DNA of 64,000 nucleotides from NCBI GenBank assembly GCA_035938175.1, contig DASZHD010000038.1, positions 1 through 64,000 on the forward strand, in the 5' to 3' direction. The stretch is from DASRDE01 sp035938175 (lineage in GTDB: Bacteria > Vulcanimicrobiota > Vulcanimicrobiia > Vulcanimicrobiales > Vulcanimicrobiaceae). Below the pieces are notes generated by a model. That model worked only from the letters and a program-made list of their open reading frames with translations, was not told the origin of the DNA and made no database searches. Positions 16,776 to 24,235 of this stretch are shown piece by piece (the first letter of the stretch is position 1; every line of letters starts with the position of its first letter). The position numbers and the translations under genes were made by a program.

Positions 16776-17499
16776 CGGCGTGTTGACGCTCGCCGAAAAC
16801 AAAGTCGGCCTGGGAGAAACGCCTCCCGGCTCCAATCACAATGAGATTACCGCGTGGTACGGGGCCGACGGACCGTGGTGCGCGATGTTCGTCTCGTGGG
16901 TGTTGGCGCATGCCGGATTCAGTACGGACGGCGGCGCGACGCTCAAAGTGCCGGGCGTCGTTCAAACAACCTCGCGGGGATGGGCATACGTTCCGTCACT
17001 GCTCGACGACTTTCGTAATGCCAATCGCGTCGTTTCCGATCCGGCGCCGGGTCAGATCGTAATCTATGATTGGGACCAGGACGGCGTTCCCGATCACACC
17101 GGATTCGTCGACAGCGTCATCGATGAAAATACCATTTGGGCAATCGAAGGCAATCACCATCACGTAGCCGACAAGGTCCGGCGCCCGCGTTATCTGATTG
17201 AAGCGTTTTGTACGCTGCCGTATGATGGTGCGCCGGCTCCCCCGGCGACACAGGCCTCGCCGGACGGCGTACCGCCGTTTCCGGGATATTGCTCGCTCGG
17301 GTCAACCGGTAATGCGACGCGCCAGGTTCAACAGAAACTTGCAAGCCGCGGCTGGCATTTGCAAGTGGACGGCGTTTTCGGCCCCGAAACGGACCGGGTC
17401 GTTCGTGCCTTTCAAGCGCAAAAAGGTTTAGCGGTCGACGGCGTCCTTGGACCGTTGACGTGGAACGCGCTCTGGACCTCGCCCGTTACTCCGGCCTAG
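16762..17499 (+). CDS. CHAP-type peptidoglycan hydrolase with PG_binding_1 domain
   Basis: The 245-residue protein starts at ATG 16762, with GAGG seven bases upstream and inside the end of the preceding gene. The N-terminal half is a CHAP (NlpC/P60-related) amidase/endopeptidase with Cys40 in GPWCAMFVSW and His112 in DHTGFVDS. The C-terminal 60 residues are a peptidoglycan-binding PG_binding_1 repeat (VQQKLASRGWHLQVDGVFGP, then a second VDGVLGPLTW). No signal peptide is seen, so export would need a holin or lysis, or a dedicated route; that is how endolysins and some toxic effectors behave. The neighbouring membrane protein and patatin would fit an envelope-damaging set; a simple wall-remodelling enzyme is the alternative. 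Confidence 0.85.
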   Translation: MPTANGVLTLAENKVGLGETPPGSNHNEITAWYGADGPWCAMFVSWVLAHAGFSTDGGATLKVPGVVQTTSRGWAYVPSLLDDFRNANRVVSDPAPGQIVIYDWDQDGVPDHTGFVDSVIDENTIWAIEGNHHHVADKVRRPRYLIEAFCTLPYDGAPAPPATQASPDGVPPFPGYCSLGSTGNATRQVQQKLASRGWHLQVDGVFGPETDRVVRAFQAQKGLAVDGVLGPLTWNALWTSPVTPA

Positions 17500-17505
17500 A
17501 CTTCC

Positions 17506-18111
17506 ATGAATGAGGCGGTCGGCAGTCTCGCGGAATGGGTCGGGGGAATCGCAACAGCCGCGTCAGTCGTTGCCGCTATTGTTATTTTCCGGCGAACTGC
17601 AGACGACGCTCGAATTCAAAACGGTCTAAGCTGGAGGCCACACCTCGCGTTCGATCACCCGGTAATCGAGAATACGGCAAGCGGCGTTTGGAGTATCAAG
17701 GCGACGAACATCGGGCGCGGGCCCGCAATCCAATGCCGGTATGTCGGTTACGTGGACGGCGCGTTTTATAGGGCTCACGCCTTCGCCGTCGGCGCCGAGA
17801 ACGAACTGAAAACTCCGCGATGTGCCGTGCGTTTAGAGGCCGCCGATGCGGCCGCGCTTCGCTTCTGCCATTCGGCGCTCGACGACCTCATCAAACCGGG
17901 CGAAACGCAACGCCTGGAAGTATTCCTCTGCTCGGATATCGTCGGTAATCGCTGGCGTTTCGTTCGCGGTCTTCCATATCCCGACGGGCCTCAGCCGGAC
18001 AATGACGGCGCGCGCGCTCGCTGGGCCGACAATTGGCCCACCGGCAAAGGCCCCGCCGGCACGTGGAGCGGCAGAGCTCGAGACGCCGAGAAGACTCGCG
18101 GCGTTGTGTAA
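17506..18111 (+). CDS. Membrane-anchored protein of unknown function
   Basis: The 201-residue protein has one N-terminal membrane segment (WVGGIATAASVVAAIVIF, about residues 11-28). A globular beta-rich domain follows, with the pattern WSIKATNIGRGPAIQCRYV and LIKPGETQRLEVF. The G-x-GPA-x-N immunoglobulin-like layout is shared by many small anchored bacterial proteins of unknown role. It begins seven bases after the CHAP stop, so it closes the 15564-18111 operon. An immunity or scaffolding role for the operon can only be guessed. Confidence 0.7.
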   Translation: MNEAVGSLAEWVGGIATAASVVAAIVIFRRTADDARIQNGLSWRPHLAFDHPVIENTASGVWSIKATNIGRGPAIQCRYVGYVDGAFYRAHAFAVGAENELKTPRCAVRLEAADAAALRFCHSALDDLIKPGETQRLEVFLCSDIVGNRWRFVRGLPYPDGPQPDNDGARARWADNWPTGKGPAGTWSGRARDAEKTRGVV

Positions 18112-18191
18112 GGCCGGTCGCTTACGGTTGCTGAATTACGAACACCGCACTCGTTGGATGACAAACGCACGCTAGGGCGAACCGCCGCGGC

Positions 18192-18869
18192 ATGCAAAAA
18201 CACGATGCGTCCCTGGTCTTCGACCTCGACGGCACGCTGATCGACAGCGTCTATCAGCACGTCATGGCGTGGCAAACGGCTCTGCGAAAAGCCGATATCG
18301 ACCTTTCGTTTTGGCGGATCCATCGGCGCATCGGCATGAGCGGCGGCCTGTTCGTGCGCGCGTTGGCGCGCGAGTTGGGGCACGACGTCGACGAGGCGAC
18401 GATTCGTACCCTGCAGCGCGAACATGAAGCGGCGTACCTTGAAATAGTCGACACGGTCCGTCCGCTTCCCGGGTCGCGGGAGCTGCTCGCGACGCTATCG
18501 CGCGAACACGTACCGTGGGCCATTGCGACGAGCGGCGCTCGTGCGCCGGCGCAACGCGCGATGCGGGTACTCGAAGTGCCGGAAAGTGTGCCCGTGATCA
18601 CGCGGACCGAGGTGGCGCATGCGAAACCGAATCCGGATCTGTTCGTCGCAGCCTCTGCGGCACTAAACGTACATCCGCAAGCGACGTTCGTCGTCGGCGA
18701 CTCCCTGTGGGACGTGCTGGGAGCACGCCGCGCGGGCGCGATTGCCATCGGGGTTTTATCCGGCGGTTACGGCCGGGCCGAGCTCATTGAAGGCGGGGCG
18801 TATCGGGTGTACAACGACCCGGCCGACTTACTCTCGCATTTAGACGAACTCGGCTTGCGGATTGCCTAG
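18192..18869 (+). CDS. HAD-superfamily hydrolase (phosphoglycolate-phosphatase-like)
   Basis: The 225-residue protein has the HAD catalytic motif FDLDGTLIDS with nucleophile Asp11 and acid/base Asp13. It also has a helical cap (about 20-85), motif II in AIATSGAR, the Lys of motif III in AHAKPNPDLF, and motif IV VGDSLWDVLGARRAG. This is subfamily IA, which dephosphorylates small metabolites such as phosphoglycolate or sugar phosphates; the substrate is not predictable. ATG 18192 places the catalytic Asp at the usual depth. It stands alone on its strand before the convergent histone-like gene. Confidence 0.88.
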   Translation: MQKHDASLVFDLDGTLIDSVYQHVMAWQTALRKADIDLSFWRIHRRIGMSGGLFVRALARELGHDVDEATIRTLQREHEAAYLEIVDTVRPLPGSRELLATLSREHVPWAIATSGARAPAQRAMRVLEVPESVPVITRTEVAHAKPNPDLFVAASAALNVHPQATFVVGDSLWDVLGARRAGAIAIGVLSGGYGRAELIEGGAYRVYNDPADLLSHLDELGLRIA

Positions 18870-18879
18870 TTCGTCCGCG

Positions 18880-19218
18880 TTACCGCTTTGAGCTCTTTCG
18901 CTTGGCGGGCGAGTTGGCTGCTTTTTTCGTTTTACCCGCACTGCGCTGCGAAGCGCGCGTGGCCAGCGCGTCGACGACGTCCGCTGCCTGCTGAATCACT
19001 TCACCGACCGTAGAAACTTGTTCGCCCAGCGTGCGGGCCTTCGTTGCGGTCGTTTTTACATTTCGGGCGGCTTGCTTGACCGTACGCTTGGGATTCTTCG
19101 CGGCGCGCTTGACTGCCGAAGTGGCCTTCTTCGTTACTTTTTTCGCGGCTTTCTTCGCCGTATTCTTCGATTTGGCGCTCGATTTGCGGCCGGAAGCGCG
19201 TGTGGATTTTCTAGGCAT
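18880..19218 (-). CDS. Lysine/alanine-rich histone H1-like protein
   Basis: The 112-residue protein is very rich in Lys, Ala, Ser, Thr and Arg, with AKKAAKKVTKKATSAVKRAA-type repeats in the first 60 residues and a short acidic-hydrophobic helix (VSTVGEVIQQAADVVDALA) in the middle. This is the composition of bacterial H1/Hc1/AlgP-like DNA-compacting proteins. GGGAG eight bases before ATG 19218 supports expression. It is expected to bind DNA non-specifically in the nucleoid. The assignment rests on composition, not on a conserved fold. Confidence 0.72.
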   Translation of the reverse strand: MPRKSTRASGRKSSAKSKNTAKKAAKKVTKKATSAVKRAAKNPKRTVKQAARNVKTTATKARTLGEQVSTVGEVIQQAADVVDALATRASQRSAGKTKKAANSPAKRKSSKR

Positions 19219-19353
19219 CGATGAGCTCCCTTCGTTGCTGCAACCTTTCCCACTCCCGGGTGAGAGTCAAACGACCAGGCACGAAAGCGTTATGGAGTTA
19301 GCAGAACCTGGGTACCTTTTTGCAAGCTCGCGCCGCTCTACGGGGATTTACAG

Positions 19354-19761
19354 ATGAACGACTCACCACAGCCCGAAGGCCTGGCGGCCGCCGTCAAACA
19401 GCTGACGCAAGACGTCGCCCTGCTCGTGCGCAAAGAACTCGAATTGGCGCGCGCCGAGATGGCGGACAAAGCTAAAACGGCCGGCGCGGGAGCCGGCATG
19501 TTGAGCGGTTCGGCGGTGACGGGACTGCTGACGCTCGGTTCGCTTACCGCACTTGCGATTATCGCGCTCTCGCTGGTGTTGCCGGCGTGGTTGTCTGCGC
19601 TGGTAGTAACGCTGATATGGGGCGCCATTACCGCGGCTTTGGCCGTAGCGGGCAAGAACAAACTGGCGCAAGCCGGATCACTCGTTCCACAACAAACTAT
19701 TGAAAACGTAAAAGAGGACGTGCAATGGGCCAAAGATGGGCTGCGTTCCGGCAAGAGATAG
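19354..19761 (+). CDS. Phage-holin-family (Phage_holin_3_6/DUF1469) membrane protein
   Basis: The 135-residue protein has an amphipathic N-terminal helix (LTQDVALLVRKELELARAEM) and a glycine-rich turn. Two hydrophobic segments follow (about 50-70 LTLGSLTALAIIALSLVL and 75-92 ALVVTLIWGAITAALAVAG), then a charged tail. This is the Phage_holin_3_6 layout common in chromosomal genes of non-phage origin. Despite the name these proteins usually sit beside YihY/BrkB or stress genes and are not lysis holins. A GGGGA lies before ATG 19354. It overlaps the YihY gene by 37 bp, so translation is coupled. Confidence 0.82.
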   Translation: MNDSPQPEGLAAAVKQLTQDVALLVRKELELARAEMADKAKTAGAGAGMLSGSAVTGLLTLGSLTALAIIALSLVLPAWLSALVVTLIWGAITAALAVAGKNKLAQAGSLVPQQTIENVKEDVQWAKDGLRSGKR

Positions 19762-20645
19762 TTCCGGTAGCCAAGGACTCGTGGGCGGGATTTCAGCGGC
19801 ATAACGGTCAGTGGCTGGCCGCGGCTCTGGCCTACTTCGCCGCATTTGCGATCGCGCCGCTCATTATCGTCGTCGTAGAGATCGCGGGCCTTGCGATCAA
19901 GGATCATCAGCGGGTACTGAACTTGATCTTCAGTTATCTGCAGCGCGACGCGGGAGCCGGAGCGGGCGCGGTTAAGCAGATCGTCGCCGCAACCTTTAAC
20001 GAGCCGCGCAAAGGCATCGTGGCAGAAATTATCGGGTGGATCGTCTTTGTCGTGGCGGCGCTGGGCTTATTCGGTGCCGTGCAATTCGCGCTGAACACGA
20101 TTTGGGAAGTCGTACCGAAAAACCTGACCCTGATGGAGAATATTCGCCAGCGCGCCGCCGGCTTCGGCGTGATGCTGGGTATTGCTCTGCTGCTGTTGCT
20201 CTCGATCGGCGCAAATGCCTTGCTGACGGTAATGGCAACGTATTTTACGCATATCTTTCCCGGCTTTGCAACGCTGGTGAAGATCGCGGATTTTGCAATC
20301 TCGTTCGCTGTGCTGTGGGGCGCTTTTTCGCTGCTGTACGAATATTTGCCGGAATGCCGCATCGAATGGCGCGACGTTTGGGTGGGAGCTGCCGTGACGT
20401 CCTTCCTTTTCGTCGTGGGACAGTTTTTGCTGGGCTGGTATTTGGGACGCGCCGGAATCAGCTCGGGCTATGGCGCCTTCGGATCGCTGGTCGTCTTTCT
20501 GATTTGGGTGAATTATTCAGCGCAGATCGTACTCTTCGGCGCCGAAGTGACGCGCGTGTACGCCCGCCGCTACGGATCGCAAGCGCAATCGAACACGACG
20601 CGAGGCGAGGTTGCTGCGAGCAGCCGTACCGCAGTACGTGTATAA
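19725..20645 (+). CDS. YihY/BrkB-family membrane protein
   Basis: The 306-residue protein has the YihY/virulence factor BrkB signature. It has an N-terminal amphipathic region, the segment AAALAYFAAFAIAPLIIVVV, and about six hydrophobic helices. The family hallmark GAFGSLVVFLIWVNYSAQIVLFGAEVTR is near residues 255-285. Members are inner-membrane proteins once misannotated as ribonuclease BN; their transport role is not settled. The ATG at 19725 lies 37 bases inside the holin-like gene in another frame. A strong terminator follows immediately. Confidence 0.88.
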   Translation: MGQRWAAFRQEIVPVAKDSWAGFQRHNGQWLAAALAYFAAFAIAPLIIVVVEIAGLAIKDHQRVLNLIFSYLQRDAGAGAGAVKQIVAATFNEPRKGIVAEIIGWIVFVVAALGLFGAVQFALNTIWEVVPKNLTLMENIRQRAAGFGVMLGIALLLLLSIGANALLTVMATYFTHIFPGFATLVKIADFAISFAVLWGAFSLLYEYLPECRIEWRDVWVGAAVTSFLFVVGQFLLGWYLGRAGISSGYGAFGSLVVFLIWVNYSAQIVLFGAEVTRVYARRYGSQAQSNTTRGEVAASSRTAVRV

Positions 20646-20647
20646 CG

Positions 20648-20678
20648 AAAGGCCGGCAGCAACGTGCGGCCGGCCTTT
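20648..20678 (+). terminator. Rho-independent terminator after the YihY gene
   Basis: AAAGGCCGGC (20648-20657) pairs with GCCGGCCTTT (20669-20678) around an 11-base loop, followed by TTTTGTTTCTTTTT. The hairpin starts three bases after the stop codon, so it ends the holin-like/YihY operon. Confidence 0.85.
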
Positions 20679-20699
20679 TGTTTCTTTTTCGATTCGCCG

Positions 20700-21017
20700 T
20701 TAGACGCCGGCGGGAACTCGCATATCGGCCATCGCCTTGGTGAGGCCGAGTTTTACATCGTCGACGTTCATGCATGGAAAGAATTCGACGGTCGCACTCA
20801 TTTCGATGAACCAGGGCTCGGCGATCATCGGGATGTCGGATTGATCCTTCAAGTCGAAAACGAGATTCGCCGTGCGCTTACCGCCGTCGGCGAAAAAGAA
20901 CGCCGTTTCCGGCTTCAACATTTCCATCGTGTGTTGGAGCAATCGCTCAAAGGTTCCGTCCGGAATGGCTCGGTTTGCCTTTTCGATGTCCGGGGTTATT
21001 CGAACGTATGTACGCAA
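20700..21017 (-). CDS. Small unknown protein, possible dimeric alpha/beta-barrel fold
   Basis: The true start is a TTG at 21017: GGAGG lies six bases upstream and the peptide begins MRTYVRITPDIEKANRAIPDG. The 105 residues show a beta-alpha-beta pattern: LRTYVRIT, a helix GTFERLLQHTMEMLKPETAFFF, strands ANLVFDLKD and ATVEFFPCMN, and a final helix LGLTKAMADM. This is the size and order of ferredoxin-like ABM/YCII-type small proteins. No catalytic residue is identifiable. It is convergent with the YihY operon and divergent from the MBL-cupin gene at 21146. Confidence 0.75.
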   Translation of the reverse strand: MRTYVRITPDIEKANRAIPDGTFERLLQHTMEMLKPETAFFFADGGKRTANLVFDLKDQSDIPMIAEPWFIEMSATVEFFPCMNVDDVKLGLTKAMADMRVPAGV

Positions 21018-21145
21018 AATGCACCTCCGCTTGGAAAATAAGCGTAGTCCCGGCTTCACGATAGTAGCACTGCCGCTCCCGATTGAGACCAGGCAACCGC
21101 GTTGAGCGACGGGGCGCGCGTATACTGCCGCTGAAGGCGCCCGGC

Positions 21146-22225
21146 ATGATAGCACCGCTTGAGATTCCCGGCGCCTGGATGTGGTCGGCATGGCAGCCGG
21201 ACCGTGGAATGGCCTTCAATAGTTACCTTTTTGAACGCGACGGCGGATTCGTTTGCGTCGATCCGTTGCCGCTCGATGACGCGTCGCTTGACGCGATTGC
21301 CGCAATGGGCCGCATCCATACGATCGTGCTGACGAATCGCGATCACGAACGCGCGACGCAGGCGCTGGTAGCTAGATTCGACGCGCGCGTCGTCGCCGGT
21401 GAACGTGAAGCCGCGCTCTTCGGCGTTCGCGTCGATGCAACCGTTAAAGATGGCGAACACGTTTTCGAAGGCGCGGTGGCTTTAGATCTTCCGAACGGCA
21501 AAACGTCCGGAGAGATCGCGCTTTATTTACCGCAGGCGAAGGCCGCGGTCGTCGGGGACGCCCTGCTGGGGACGCCGGCAGGCTCGCTGAGTCTGTTGCC
21601 TGATGAAAAGTTGCAGGACGTACAGCAGTTCATCCTTACGCTTCGCAGGCTCTGGGCATTGGAGCTGCGCGCTCTGCTGCTCTGCGACGGTCAACCGCTA
21701 TTTGCGGATGCAGACGCTGCCATTGGAGCGCTTTTGCGTCGTCGCGGTGGGCCGCAGATTCATCGCATCAACGTCGCCGAAATCGAGTACTCCGTCACGC
21801 GTCCAGGTAAATACGCGAATGATGACGGCGAAGTCGGACTCCTGATCGGCGCGCGTCAAATCGGCTACCGCCTCGCGCGTATTGCGCCCGGAAAAGCGTA
21901 CTGTCCACTGCATTGGCACGTGCGCTGCGAAGAATTCTTCTACGTGCTCGAGGGCAATCCGACGATTCGCACCTTGGACGGCGCAATTGAGTGCCGGCCC
22001 GGCGATTTCATCGCGTTTCCCGCGGGCGAGACCGGAGCGCATCAAGTGCGCAACAACGGAACGATGCCGTGTCTCGTGCTTCTGGTTGGAATGGAGGAAG
22101 CCGCTGTGGACTTGGAGGCGTGCTTTTATCCCGATTCGGACAAGTTCGGGATATGGACAACGCACGGACGGCTTCGGCTCGTGCGCGCGACGCCCGAGGT
22201 CAATTACTACGAGGGCGAGGAGTAA
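21146..22225 (+). CDS. Degenerate metallo-beta-lactamase-fold domain fused to a cupin
   Basis: From ATG 21146 the protein has 359 residues. The first about 200 follow the MBL fold order (SYLFERDGGFVCVDPLPLDD, then TIVLTNRDHERATQALVARF, later AAVVGDALLG and LLLCDGQPLF). The metal motif HxHxDH is reduced to NRDHERA, so it may not bind two zincs. The C-terminal 130 residues are a cupin with CPLHWHVRCEEFFYVLEG, the RPGDFIAFPAGETGAHQV turn and a final beta strand; the H-x-H and later E/H are metal-ligand candidates. The family is probably a sensor or detoxifying enzyme of unknown substrate. The upstream in-frame GTG at 21083 lacks a ribosome binding site. Confidence 0.78.
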   Translation: MIAPLEIPGAWMWSAWQPDRGMAFNSYLFERDGGFVCVDPLPLDDASLDAIAAMGRIHTIVLTNRDHERATQALVARFDARVVAGEREAALFGVRVDATVKDGEHVFEGAVALDLPNGKTSGEIALYLPQAKAAVVGDALLGTPAGSLSLLPDEKLQDVQQFILTLRRLWALELRALLLCDGQPLFADADAAIGALLRRRGGPQIHRINVAEIEYSVTRPGKYANDDGEVGLLIGARQIGYRLARIAPGKAYCPLHWHVRCEEFFYVLEGNPTIRTLDGAIECRPGDFIAFPAGETGAHQVRNNGTMPCLVLLVGMEEAAVDLEACFYPDSDKFGIWTTHGRLRLVRATPEVNYYEGEE

Positions 22226-22330
22226 AAGCGCGTCAGTAGTCCTTTGGAATCAATCGCCAGGAGCCGCGCCGGTCCGGTGAGCATTGTGCCGTAAAGCCGC
22301 ACGTGTGGTGGGCACGTCGCTACGGAGGAA

Positions 22331-22756
22331 ATGATGAGCTGGTATTTACGCGTACTCCGGCATTACGTCGACTTTGGCGGGCGGGCGCGACGCATGGAGT
22401 TCTGGATGTTCGCGCTAATCAATTTCCTGATCACGGTCGTGCTGATGATACCGGTGATTTTCGCGGTCGTCGCGCATCCGCCGAACAACAACGACACGCA
22501 ATGGGTCGTCAGCTTTCAAAATGCAGCGATACCGCTGAACCTGTATTCCTTGGTGGTTTTCTTGCCGTCGCTCGCCGTGCAAGTCCGCAGGCTCCACGAC
22601 ATCGGCAAGAGCGGCTGGTGGTATTTCATCGTGTTTGTGCCGTTCGCCGGCGCACTGATTCTGTTGATCTTTAATTGCATCGACAGCGAGCCGGGTTCCA
22701 ACCAATGGGGCGGAAATCCGAAGGATCCGCAAGTCGTCGCAGCCGTACCGGCATAG
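22331..22756 (+). CDS. DUF805 membrane protein
   Basis: The 141-residue protein starts with the DUF805 hallmark SWYLRVLRHYVDFGGRARRMEFWMF. It has hydrophobic helices near 25-50, 75-90 and 100-118, and carries the RRLHDIGKSGWWYF motif typical of the family. Members are small inner-membrane proteins of unknown role. GGAGG precedes two adjacent ATGs; the second (22334) has the better six-base spacing, so the protein may be one residue shorter. It ends ten bases before the convergent phosphoesterase. Confidence 0.9.
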   Translation: MMSWYLRVLRHYVDFGGRARRMEFWMFALINFLITVVLMIPVIFAVVAHPPNNNDTQWVVSFQNAAIPLNLYSLVVFLPSLAVQVRRLHDIGKSGWWYFIVFVPFAGALILLIFNCIDSEPGSNQWGGNPKDPQVVAAVPA

Positions 22757-22765
22757 GCCGCCGAA

Positions 22766-24148
22766 CTAATCGTCGTCGGGCGGACGACTGGAGCGCGGCT
22801 GGCGGAGTAAATCCGAGGCATGCAATCGAGACTGGATCGTTTGAAAGGATTGCGGAGCCTGCGTGAAGTCGAACATATCGCGCAAATCGTCAGCGGTCGC
22901 GTCGCGTCCGCCGAGCGACGGAACTTGAAACGTCTCTTCGGCAAAGCGCAGAATGCTGCCGAAATCGTGCGTTACGTGTGAAACGTATCCGTGTTTGCTA
23001 TAGGGCGAAACGGCAATTAGGGGGACGCGGAATCCTAAGCCCATATAGTCGATCTTCGGCGGGAGCACGTGATCGTAGAATCCGCCCCAATCGTCCCACG
23101 TGATGAATATCGCCGTGGAGTTCCAGTCGGGACTGGTTCCGATTGCGTTGACGACCGACGCAACCCAACTCGGGCCGCCATTTGCGGGCGACGCCGAAAC
23201 GCCGTGATCGGAATCAAAGAGCGAGGGCGTTACCCACGTCACATCCGGAAGATTCCCGTTTTGTGCATCGGCAAGCACCGTCGTTTCGGGCGAGACGACT
23301 TTTGACCATTCGCTCGCGACTTCGAAGATGTGCTTAATTGCCGAAAACGCCGACCACTGAAATCCGTCTACTCCGATAGCCGGCGCGTACGACCGCCACG
23401 TGTGTCCGTGCGCTTCCAAATCGTCGGCAAGGGTTTCAAAATTCTGGCAGGGAGAGACGCTGGGGCCTTTCTCGCCGCTGGGCAGCAACGTCGTTACCAA
23501 CGTTTTCGGTGGCGCTGCGCAGCTCCAATAGGCGCCTGGTCCGTCGTAGGCATTATTGAAGGGAAGCCCGTCAATGCTTGCGGCTTGCCCGGCGATCAGA
23601 TACAGATGCGCGGGGAAGCTCGGACCCGTGTTGTCTTGAAACATGCGATCGGCAAGTGTATAACGCGACGCCAGCGTCCAATACGGTTGTATATCGGATT
23701 GGCGGACGTACGTGTATGACGTTAGCCCGTCCTCACGCGCGTCATCCCAGCCGTCCATTTTTCCGTCATCGTAATCGGCGACGAAACACGACTGGAGGTG
23801 ACACGGATCGATCGGATCACCTAGCGCTGCCTGCTGCAGCGGCACCCGCGTACCGTCATGTTTGATGGCGCTCATCACCGTGTCCGCACCCGGAAAACCG
23901 TTGAACAAATTGTCGGTCGTGCGGTTTTCTTGAATGATGATAACGACGTGCTTGATTCGCCCTACCATCGGTCCGGGCGAATCCGGCGTAGGCGCCGGGG
24001 TAGGGCTCACCGCTTGGGCGGGCGGCATTTGGGGAGCGGCGGCGGCCGGTGTGGAACCTCCGCCGCACGCGGACAAGGCGGAAAGGAGCGCCACACAGCC
24101 GATAGCGGTGAAGGCTATGTGGCTGAAAGTGTCACTTTGCCACTGCAT
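22766..24148 (-). CDS. Secreted phosphoesterase (phospholipase C/acid phosphatase family)
   Basis: The 460-residue protein has a lipoprotein signal ending in ALSACGGG (Cys about 28) and a Pro-rich linker. It then has the PF04185 catalytic opening GRIKHVVIIIQENRTTDNLF, whose E-N-R-T/S motif binds the catalytic metal. Further blocks match the alkaline-phosphatase superfamily: FVADYDDGKMDGWDD, FPAHLYLIAGQA, TWDDWGGFYDHVLPP and VPLIAVSPYSKHGYVSH. Enzymes of this family cleave phosphate esters, including phospholipids, outside the cytoplasm. ATG 24148 is taken because it fits the signal peptide; no good ribosome binding site is seen. Confidence 0.88.
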   Translation of the reverse strand: MQWQSDTFSHIAFTAIGCVALLSALSACGGGSTPAAAAPQMPPAQAVSPTPAPTPDSPGPMVGRIKHVVIIIQENRTTDNLFNGFPGADTVMSAIKHDGTRVPLQQAALGDPIDPCHLQSCFVADYDDGKMDGWDDAREDGLTSYTYVRQSDIQPYWTLASRYTLADRMFQDNTGPSFPAHLYLIAGQAASIDGLPFNNAYDGPGAYWSCAAPPKTLVTTLLPSGEKGPSVSPCQNFETLADDLEAHGHTWRSYAPAIGVDGFQWSAFSAIKHIFEVASEWSKVVSPETTVLADAQNGNLPDVTWVTPSLFDSDHGVSASPANGGPSWVASVVNAIGTSPDWNSTAIFITWDDWGGFYDHVLPPKIDYMGLGFRVPLIAVSPYSKHGYVSHVTHDFGSILRFAEETFQVPSLGGRDATADDLRDMFDFTQAPQSFQTIQSRLHASDLLRQPRSSRPPDDD

Positions 24149-24235
24149 GCCGCACTGATATGCCGCCGGTGCTTGGCGGGCCTGCAGCGGTAATGCAGCG
24201 GACCTACCACGTGCGCATGTCGCAGCGTCTTTTCA

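Noticed and set aside
16762..19761. Prophage lysis cassette (CHAP amidase plus holin-like gene)
   Set aside because: The holin-like gene belongs to the chromosomal Phage_holin_3_6/YihY pairing, lies 1.9 kb away after a HAD gene and a histone-like gene, and no phage structural or replication genes are seen.
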